Assembly: GCF_030159895.1 (NCBI RefSeq)
Contig: NZ_BSNI01000002.1
Location: 188,039-252,038 of the forward strand
Direction: 5' to 3'
Length of the DNA stretch: 64,000 bases
Origin: Maritalea porphyrae
GTDB taxonomy: Bacteria; Pseudomonadota; Alphaproteobacteria; Rhizobiales; Devosiaceae
Within the stretch, counting starts at the first letter, position 1; the number at the start of each line of letters is the position of its first letter. The notes beneath the pieces are model-generated. The model did not search any database, was not told where the DNA came from, and was given only the letters and a program-made list of their open reading frames with translations. Of this stretch, positions 57,301 through 64,000 are shown piece by piece. The translations under genes were made by a program, and so were the position numbers.

Positions 57301-59103
57301 TTTGATCACCGCGATATCTTTATCGACCCGAACCCAGACCCTGCAACCACGTGGGAAGAACGCAAACGTATCTTTGATATGGGGCGTTCGAGCTGGCAGG
57401 ACTATGATCAATCACTACTGTCTGAAGGTGGTGCGATTTATCCGCGCTCATCTAAGTCGATCAAATTGTCTCCCGAGGCCGTTGAAGCGCTAGGTCTTGA
57501 AAAAGACGAAATGACCCCGAATGAATTGATGCGAGCCATTTTGGTTTCAAAAGTCGATCTATTGTGGTTCGGCGGCATCGGCACTTATGTACGGGCATCG
57601 ACCGAAACAGACGCAGATGCCGGTGACCGCGCCAACGATGCAATCCGTATTACTGGCTCTGAAGTCGGCGCCAAAGTTATTGGCGAAGGCGCGAACCTTG
57701 GCATCACCCAATTGGGCCGTGTCGAGTTTGCAAAGAGCGGTGGCCGCATCAACACAGATGCGATTGACAACTCAGCCGGCGTAAACTCGTCTGACTTGGA
57801 AGTGAACATTAAAATCGCACTTGGCACATTGGTGCGCGAAGGCACTTTCACTTACGAAGAGCGCAATGCATTCCTTGCAGCGATGACCGATGAAGTGGCT
57901 GAACTGTGCTTGCGCAATAACTATTTGCAGACACTGGCCATCTCCTTGGCCGAACGCCGCAATTTGGCAGACTTGCCCTATCATGCCGACTTTATGAAAG
58001 CACTCGAAGCGGCAGGCCACCTCAACCGCAAGGTTGAATATTTGCCAAAACATGTGGACTTGATGGAGCGCGAAGAACAAGGCGAAGGGCTCTATCGACC
58101 CGAACTCGCGGTTATTTTGGCATATGCCAAAAACACGCTCTATGCTGAGTTGCTGGAAAGCGAAGTGCCGGACGATCCATATCTGGGCAAAGAACTGTTC
58201 CGCTACTTCCCTGATCAATTGGCAGACGAGCATCCCGATACCATCAAAAATCACCGCCTTCGTCGGGAAGTAATTGCAACGGTATTGTGCAACGCCATGA
58301 TCAACCGCGGCGGGCCAGATTTTGTGCATCGCATTTCAGCCGCAACAGGCGCTGTGCCATCCCAGGTCGCGGCAGCTTACGCCGCTGCTCGTGATAGTTT
58401 TGGCCTCACCGATATGAACCTTGCCATCGACGCTTTGGACACAAAGATGAATGGTGAGACGCAACTTAAACTCTATGACGAGTTGCGCACATTGCTCCTT
58501 CAGCAAACCGCTTGGTTCTTGCGGAACGTCAACTTTGCCGATGGCATATCAACGGTTGTCGAAACCTATTCAAAAGGCATCGAAGTCATTAGATCAATGC
58601 TCGACGATGTTTTGCCAGCCTTTGTGTCCAACTCTGTCTCTGAACAGGCACAGAGCTTTAAAGATGGTGGCACACCAGATGCACTGGCGAAGCGTATTGC
58701 TCAGCTCTCCGCGCTGACGCTCGCCACCGAAGTGGTGCTGGTCAGCGAACGGGCGGAAATCTCGGTTGAAGACGCAGCAAAGACCTATTTTGCTGTTCTT
58801 GAAACCTTCCAGTTGGGTCACATCACCGAGCAAGTCCATACCATTGAGGTGAAAGACTATTATGACCGCATGGCACTTGATCGCGCGATTGCCAACCTGA
58901 TGCGCGCACAACGGGACATCACATTGGATGTGCTCAGCTTTGACAGTGCGGATGTCGATACAGGGCTGGCGGCATGGCACGAAGCTCGTCGAGAAGATAT
59001 TGAGCGTAGCCGCGAAATGGTCGCCAATATCACTGAAAGCACGCTGAGCGTGTCGCGGCTTTCCGTAGCGGCTGGTCTCTTGTCAGATTTGGCACGAGGC
59101 TAA
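54349..59103 (+). CDS. NAD-specific glutamate dehydrogenase, large (about 1600-residue) type
   Basis: Very large catabolic glutamate dehydrogenase that deaminates glutamate to 2-oxoglutarate with NAD, feeding the TCA cycle. The long N-terminal part has ACT-like regulatory repeats. The catalytic core holds [39 protein letters not shown] and [17 protein letters not shown]. The C-terminal helical part is also typical. I prefer the ATG at 54349, which has AAGGGG 8 nt upstream; an in-frame ATG at 54322 is possible. The length is 1584 or 1593 residues. A terminator follows. Confidence 0.97.
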   Translation: [1584 protein letters not shown]

Positions 59104-59126
59104 ACAACAACCAAAAACAATGTTTG

Positions 59127-59158
59127 GCCCCGGTGATTTCTTCTCGCCGGGGCTTTTT
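59127..59158 (+). terminator. Terminator after NAD-glutamate dehydrogenase
   Basis: Stem GCCCCGG/CCGGGGC with a 13-nt loop followed by TTTTT, 24 nt past the stop codon. Confidence 0.9.
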
Positions 59159-59236
59159 CATGCACACGTCACAAATCTCGCCTATTCCCCAAACCACAAA
59201 TGCGCACTAAGCTACATCAAAGCCTGGGGGGGAACC

Positions 59237-60610
59237 ATGAGCGAAACAGCAGCAACGGCACAGCCGCATGCAGGTGCCGACAAGAAAGCACGCGTAAGCT
59301 GGATGCTATTTGATTGGGCAGCACAGCCCTTCCACACTGTCATTCTCACCTTCATTTTTGGTCCCTACTTCGCCCACCATATCGCTGCATCGGGCGCTGA
59401 GGCGCAGACCTGGTGGGGTTGGGCTGTAGCCATAGGTGGCCTCATCATTGCATTTCTCGCCCCAATTCTAGGCGCAATTTCAGACGCAACTGGTCCACGT
59501 AAGCCCTATATCGCTTTGTTTTCAGTCCTCGCCATAGCTGGTGCCTTCAGCATGTTTTTCGCAACACCCGGTACCGAGAATGCGGTCATGATCGCGCTCG
59601 TTGGCTTGGTTATTGCGATGATTGGCTTTGAATTTGCCGCAATTTTCAACAACGCAATGATGCCCGATCTGGTCAGCCGCAAAGACCTTGGTGAGCTATC
59701 CGGCAATGGTTGGGCACTTGGTTATGTGGGTGGCGTGACATCGCTTATTTTTATTCTTGCCTTTATGGCCACCTCAGATCCAGAAACTGGCAAAACCCTT
59801 TTTGGCTTCACGCCTCTATTTGGTCTTGATGGATTTAACTATGAAGGTGATCGTGCTTCAGGGCCCTTCACGGCCATTTGGTATTTGATCTTCGTTATTC
59901 CGCTGTTCTTGTTTGTGCCAGACGCAGCGAAGAAGCGCGCAGCGAAAAATGCGATTTCGCTTGGGCTACATAAACTCTGGGCCACCATAAAGACATTGCC
60001 TGAGCGCAGGAGCTATTTTGCGTTCCTAGCATCCTCGCTTTTCTATCGCGACGGACTGAACGCGCTTTATGCCTTTGGCGGCATCTATGCGGCTGGCGTC
60101 TTGGGTCTAAGCGTTACGCAGGTCGGCATCTTTGGTATTATTGCCGCTATTGCAGGCGCGCTCGGTGCGTTTTTGGGCGGCAAAGCAGATAAGAAGTTTG
60201 GTCCTAAACCGGTTGTCGCGGCCTCTTGCTTGATCCTTGTGCTAGCCTGTTTGTTGGTAGTTTCGACAACCCAGACTTATGTTCTGTTCGCATTTCCCGT
60301 TGATCCCGCAAGCAGTGCACCACTACTCACTTTCTATTTTGCAGGCACTCTAATCGGCGCCTTTGGCGGCTCCATTCAAGCGGCATCACGCACATTGCTA
60401 GTCCATCAAGTGCGTCACGAAGAAGTAACCGAAGCCTTTGGCCTTTACGCCTTCTCCGGCCGCGCAACGGCCTTTATCGGCCCATTTGCCGTGGCGATCG
60501 CCACGGGCATATCCGGCTCTCAGCAAATTGGCATATCGCCAATTGTCGTGTTGATGTTGCTTGGCCTAATTGGACTATATTTCGTCAAACAAAAAGGGCC
60601 GGCTGATTAA
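59237..60610 (+). CDS. MFS transporter of the UMF1 (Atg22-like) family
   Basis: A 457-residue integral membrane protein with about twelve helices. The UMF1/vacuole-effluxer signature near the start is SWMLFDWAAQPFHTVILTF. The bacterial substrates of this family are mostly uncharacterised; the eukaryotic relative Atg22 exports amino acids. Start 59237 is set by the GGGGGGAA upstream. Its position directly after a glutamate dehydrogenase could point to an amino-acid-related role, but this is weak. Its last codons overlap the terminator of the convergent ppa gene. Confidence 0.9.
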   Translation: MSETAATAQPHAGADKKARVSWMLFDWAAQPFHTVILTFIFGPYFAHHIAASGAEAQTWWGWAVAIGGLIIAFLAPILGAISDATGPRKPYIALFSVLAIAGAFSMFFATPGTENAVMIALVGLVIAMIGFEFAAIFNNAMMPDLVSRKDLGELSGNGWALGYVGGVTSLIFILAFMATSDPETGKTLFGFTPLFGLDGFNYEGDRASGPFTAIWYLIFVIPLFLFVPDAAKKRAAKNAISLGLHKLWATIKTLPERRSYFAFLASSLFYRDGLNALYAFGGIYAAGVLGLSVTQVGIFGIIAAIAGALGAFLGGKADKKFGPKPVVAASCLILVLACLLVVSTTQTYVLFAFPVDPASSAPLLTFYFAGTLIGAFGGSIQAASRTLLVHQVRHEEVTEAFGLYAFSGRATAFIGPFAVAIATGISGSQQIGISPIVVLMLLGLIGLYFVKQKGPAD

Positions 60611-60618
60611 GCCGACCC
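60591..60618 (-). terminator. Terminator of ppa, overlapping the end of the MFS gene
   Basis: Stem GGGCCGGCT against AGCCGACCC (one mismatch) with a 5-nt loop, followed on the minus strand by TTTTTG. It lies 30 nt past the ppa stop but covers the last codons and stop of the convergent MFS gene. Confidence 0.75.
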
Positions 60619-60647
60619 CTAAATTCGTCACTTGCTAGCAGCGCTAA

Positions 60648-61181
60648 CTAGCCTTGTTTGTTGTGCAGCTCGATGCTGTCCAAAATAATCTGCTTGGCCA
60701 CATCAACACCCTTGATGCCCTCAATCTTTGCCCACTTGCCCGGCTCAAGATCTTTATAGTGCTTGAAGAAGTGCTCAACTTTAGCCACTTCAATCTCAGG
60801 CATATCAGATACATCATTGATGCCTTCAAATGACTTTGTGAGCTTTGAAATTGGTAGAGCGAGCAGCTTTTCGTCCATGCCGCCATCATCTTCCATCACC
60901 AAAACACCAATTGGGCGACACTTGATCACCGCACCTGGCATAATTGGGCGTGAATTCATCACCACAACGTCCAATGGATCGCCATCACCACACAAAGTGT
61001 TTGGCACAAAGCCATAGTTGCCTGGGTAGCGCATCGGTGTGTGCAAGAAACGGTCTACAAAAATTGCACCGCTATCTTTATCGAATTCATACTTGATCGG
61101 CTCGCCGCCAATCGGCACCTCGATCACAACATTGATTTCCTCTGGTGGATTTTTACCCGCACCAATTGCATTGAGATCCAT
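60648..61181 (-). CDS. ppa: Inorganic pyrophosphatase
   Basis: Family I soluble pyrophosphatase, hydrolysing PPi to drive biosynthetic reactions, 177 residues. The metal-binding signature DGDPLDVVV and the RYPGNYGFVP stretch are present. Start 61181 is fixed by AAGGGAG upstream and the family-typical MDLNAIGAGKNPP beginning. Confidence 0.97.
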   Translation of the reverse strand: MDLNAIGAGKNPPEEINVVIEVPIGGEPIKYEFDKDSGAIFVDRFLHTPMRYPGNYGFVPNTLCGDGDPLDVVVMNSRPIMPGAVIKCRPIGVLVMEDDGGMDEKLLALPISKLTKSFEGINDVSDMPEIEVAKVEHFFKHYKDLEPGKWAKIEGIKGVDVAKQIILDSIELHNKQG

Positions 61182-61305
61182 CAATCTGCTCCCTTTGATG
61201 ATCATTTATCAGATTTCGCCAGAACTAATGCCTAGCCGATGCCATGATTGCAAGCCATAATGGGGTAATTGCGATATTTTGACCGGTTCGGGAGGATAAT
61301 CTGTC

Positions 61306-61857
61306 ATGCGGAAAACCATTTTTGGCACCATTTTGGCCAATCTCACCTTTTTAGCTCTATTGAGCACGGGCGCATTCGCCCAATCAAACGACAGCGTTTA
61401 CACCAAAATTAATTTGGATGAAGATTGCTCGCTAACCGAAGCACACGAAATGGGTGCCACTTTTGCCTGTCCTGGATATAAAGGCTATCCGGTGATGGTG
61501 GCGGAAGGTGACCTGCGCATGTTTGTCAGTTTCGGCCTTGATTCACTAAACGAAGTCGCGGCAGAGCAAACGCTACCAGCATTTAATACGATAAACGACA
61601 CTTTGGAATGGCGGTTGGCGAAAAGAGAATTTGGCTGGACGCCTATTGCGACGATTTTGCGCTATTACACAGATGATGGCATGGGCGACAAACAACAGCA
61701 TCTAATTGTCACCAAAATCAAACAAGGCTCCACCTGCCAAGTCGCGCGCGTCAACGCCAGCAAGTACAAAAACGCCAATCAAATTGCACGCGACCTTGCC
61801 GACAGTGTTGCGGAAACATTTGACTGTTCTAACCAGCCCATTGAATGGGGCCAGTAA
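61306..61857 (+). CDS. Hypothetical secreted protein
   Basis: A 183-residue protein with a signal peptide (about residues 1-25, ending GAFA-QSND). The mature part has five cysteines, including the CSLTEAH, FACPGYKGY and DCSN stretches, which may form disulfides. GGGAGGAT lies about 11 nt before the ATG. No family recognised. It is divergent from ppa and convergent with purH, with no operon partner. Confidence 0.75.
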   Translation: MRKTIFGTILANLTFLALLSTGAFAQSNDSVYTKINLDEDCSLTEAHEMGATFACPGYKGYPVMVAEGDLRMFVSFGLDSLNEVAAEQTLPAFNTINDTLEWRLAKREFGWTPIATILRYYTDDGMGDKQQHLIVTKIKQGSTCQVARVNASKYKNANQIARDLADSVAETFDCSNQPIEWGQ

Positions 61858-62024
61858 GAGCTGGTTGCATCCTTTGGAATCAGTCTGAGCGCCCGTAGCC
61901 GCCAAACCCAAAGGTTTTGATGGCTTGAGTGTGATTTGGAAGATGCGAGAACCGCATAATATCATTGATATTTGAGGATCGCAGCGCCAACAAATCGCAC
62001 TCAAGGCGCAAAAGAATGGGTTTG

Positions 62025-63611
62025 CTAGTGCCGGAAGTGACGCATCCCGGTAAACACCATTGCAATCCCAGCTTCGTCTGCAGCTGCAATCACTTCGTCA
62101 TCCCGAATTGAACCGCCAGGTTGAATAACGGCAGTTGCACCAGCATCTACTGCTGCCAACAATCCGTCAGCGAATGGGAAGAACGCATCAGATGCGACAA
62201 CCGAACCTTCAGTCAACGCACCCTTTTGCTTCATCGCTTTTGCAGCATCTTTAGATTTTCTGTGCGCTGTACGAGATGAATCTACACGGCTCATTTGCCC
62301 AGCACCAATGCCAACCGTCGCACCATCTTTGGTGTAAATAACGGCATTTGATTTCACATGTTTGGCGACAATCGCGGCAACCTTTAGATCAAGCATTTCT
62401 TGCTCGGTTGGCTGTCGTTTCGTGACAACATTGAGGTCACAATCAGCAACACTCTTATTGTCTCGAGACTGTACCAGCAATCCACCTGAAACTGACTTTA
62501 CGGTGAGCCCTTCAGCTTTTGTGTTCGTCAGATCACCTGTTAGAAGCAAGCGAAGGTTTTTCTTCGCCTCAAAAACCGCCAACGCCTGTGGTGTCGCGCT
62601 CGGCGCAATAATCACTTCTGTAAAGACTTCCACGATTTTCTCAGCCACATCGGCATCGATCTCGCGGTTCAACGCCACAATGCCGCCAAACGCTGAAACG
62701 GGATCACAGCGCAAAGCCTTCTCATAGGCTTCTGCCAGATCTGCACCCAGACCAACACCACATGGATTAGCATGCTTGATGATGGCAACTGCGGCGTGCT
62801 CCTTGGGATCAAACTCAGAAACCAATTCAAACGCAGCATCTGTGTCGTTGATATTGTTGTATGAAAGCGCCTTACCCTGAATTTGCTCAGCAGTTGCAAC
62901 CCCAACGCGATCAGAACCATCTTTGTAAAACGCTGCCCACTGATGTGGGTTTTCGCCATAGCGCATCACCTGATCAAGTTTGCCCGAAAAGCTGCGATAA
63001 GGAATATCGTCAAATTCTAGCGTTTCAGCAAACCAGCTTGAAATAGCGGCATCATATGCTGCGGTACGCGCATAGGCTTTGGCAGCGAAACGTTGGCGAG
63101 ACTTGAGCGGCACTTCGCCGTGCTCATTGATCTCTTCCATCACCTTTTCATAGTCGTCAGGATCAACAATAACGGTGACTGCGGCGTGGTTCTTTGCCGC
63201 TGCGCGGATCATCGCTGGGCCACCAATGTCGATATTTTCGATCACCGTATCGTAGTCAGCACCGGACTTAACGGTTGCCACAAACGGATAAAGGTTTGAA
63301 ACCAGCATATCGATGTTTGAAATCTGATGAATGCGCATTGCGCTTTTGTGACTATCGCTATCGCGTCGGCCCAACAATCCGCCATGGATTTTGGGGTGCA
63401 ATGTTTTCACACGTCCATCCATGATTTCTGGAAAACCTGTCACCTCGGCCACATCCACAACGGGGATGTTTTCGTCCTCCAACATTTTCTTTGTGCCGCC
63501 AGTTGAGATCAACTCAACTCCATTGGCAACAAGATGACGGGCGAAGTCGGCAAGGCCGGTTTTGTCTGATACGGAAAGAAGGGCGCGTTTGATGGTCACG
63601 GAGAAACTCAT
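62025..63611 (-). CDS. purH: Bifunctional AICAR transformylase / IMP cyclohydrolase
   Basis: Performs the last two steps of de novo IMP synthesis, 528 residues. The N-terminal cyclohydrolase (MGS-like) domain starts [21 protein letters not shown] and contains [21 protein letters not shown] in pieces. The C-terminal transformylase has the [10 protein letters not shown] motif and [11 protein letters not shown]. It is preceded by a heparinase-like gene, a pairing common in Hyphomicrobiales. Confidence 0.98.
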   Translation of the reverse strand: MSFSVTIKRALLSVSDKTGLADFARHLVANGVELISTGGTKKMLEDENIPVVDVAEVTGFPEIMDGRVKTLHPKIHGGLLGRRDSDSHKSAMRIHQISNIDMLVSNLYPFVATVKSGADYDTVIENIDIGGPAMIRAAAKNHAAVTVIVDPDDYEKVMEEINEHGEVPLKSRQRFAAKAYARTAAYDAAISSWFAETLEFDDIPYRSFSGKLDQVMRYGENPHQWAAFYKDGSDRVGVATAEQIQGKALSYNNINDTDAAFELVSEFDPKEHAAVAIIKHANPCGVGLGADLAEAYEKALRCDPVSAFGGIVALNREIDADVAEKIVEVFTEVIIAPSATPQALAVFEAKKNLRLLLTGDLTNTKAEGLTVKSVSGGLLVQSRDNKSVADCDLNVVTKRQPTEQEMLDLKVAAIVAKHVKSNAVIYTKDGATVGIGAGQMSRVDSSRTAHRKSKDAAKAMKQKGALTEGSVVASDAFFPFADGLLAAVDAGATAVIQPGGSIRDDEVIAAADEAGIAMVFTGMRHFRH

Positions 63612-63720
63612 CTGTTGTTGGGTCCAAATAGCGCTATAAGCGCTGAAGCCGCTTGGCTAGCACGAACTTTTTCAAAAAGAAACCATTGCTGCACGGTTTT
63701 TGCCGAACAAACCAACCAAT

Positions 63721-64000
63721 TTATGCCCGTGGCATAAAGGTCCATACCACTTCTTGGTGAGCGCTGATATTGCCGCTCAACACAATTTGTCGAATTGGTT
63801 CTAGACCCTTGTGGGCCGAATAGCGCACACTTTCTTCAATCATCGCGTCCGCTCCTTCCCAAATAAAGGCCCAAGTCGAACCCGAGCGTAATTGCAGCTC
63901 AATTTGGTTTAGACTGTCGTCAAGCGCCGCTTCAATCCCCGGCCCTAGGTGAAAGCGCAGCAAAAACTGATCCGGGGCACTCTTGTGGTTAAGGTCACAT
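63721..64000 (-). CDS. Heparinase II/III-like protein, C-terminal fragment
   Basis: About 93 codons of the C-terminus, open to the right window edge. The pattern QFLLRFHLGPGIEA, then IELQLRSGSTWAF and a final IVLSGNISAHQEVVWTF, matches the C-terminal beta-sandwich of heparinase II/III-family proteins. Genes of this family lie directly upstream of purH in many Hyphomicrobiales. The catalytic N-terminal part is outside the window, so activity on a polysaccharide cannot be assessed. Confidence 0.8.
   Translation of the reverse strand, partial: CDLNHKSAPDQFLLRFHLGPGIEAALDDSLNQIELQLRSGSTWAFIWEGADAMIEESVRYSAHKGLEPIRQIVLSGNISAHQEVVWTFMPRA

Noticed and set aside
61858-62024. Possible small gene or RNA between the secreted protein and purH
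   Set aside because: No reading frame with a plausible start and no stable hairpin with a T-run was found; left as noncoding.

Overview
This 64 kb window is a chromosomal segment of an alphaproteobacterium, most likely order Hyphomicrobiales (Rhizobiales). I infer this from gene order and family content. The F1-only ATP synthase operon (atpHAGDC) follows priA, with xerC divergent from priA. An mdh-sucCDAB-lpd run follows Inh-zapE. There is an sdhCDA-sdhB operon, then asd, leuB, leuD and leuC, a very large NAD-glutamate dehydrogenase, and purH next to a heparinase-like gene. Base composition looks near 50% GC, moderate for the order; a marine Devosiaceae/Maritalea-like lineage is possible but not shown. 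I see no rRNA, tRNA, CRISPR array, insertion sequence, integrase-flanked island or prophage.

Layout. 1-4.7 kb: two tandem paralogous chemoreceptors, the first cut by the window edge. 4.7-9.7 kb: atpHAGDC. 10-13.2 kb: priA and xerC. 13.2-18.9 kb: a nitrilase divergent from an HxlR-type regulator, an orphan membrane protein behind a Fur-box-like operator, argE with an EamA exporter, and a TraB/GumN protein. 19.3-31.6 kb: a PLP dehydratase, then (reading leftward) Inh lipoprotein, zapE and mdh-sucCDAB-lpd. 31.8-36.5 kb: DUF2007 and DUF2059 genes, and sdhCDA-DUF3052-sdhB. 36.6-54.1 kb: a conserved biosynthetic backbone (carbonic anhydrase, asd, leuB, leuD, leuC) interrupted at each junction by small, mostly membrane-protein genes. 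These include a DUF2157/DUF4401/GDYXXLXY operon, HdeD, three DUF998 proteins, and a four-helix membrane protein paired with a membrane-anchored ClpP-like protease. 54.3-64 kb: NAD-glutamate dehydrogenase, a UMF1-type MFS transporter, ppa, purH and the C-terminus of a heparinase-like protein.

The known genes cover central energy metabolism (TCA cycle, succinate dehydrogenase, ATP synthase), leucine, lysine/threonine, arginine and purine biosynthesis, and chemotaxis. The most open parts are the membrane-gene insertions between the leucine genes, especially the DUF2157/DUF4401/GDYXXLXY operon and the membrane protein/ClpP-like pair. At RNA level the notable features are: three places where a terminator directly abuts the next gene's ribosome-binding site or start codon, two large U-less hairpins inside the TCA operon, a hairpin that encloses the ribosome-binding site of a DUF998 gene, a Fur-like three-hexamer operator, and two convergent gene pairs sharing one CTAG as both stop codons.
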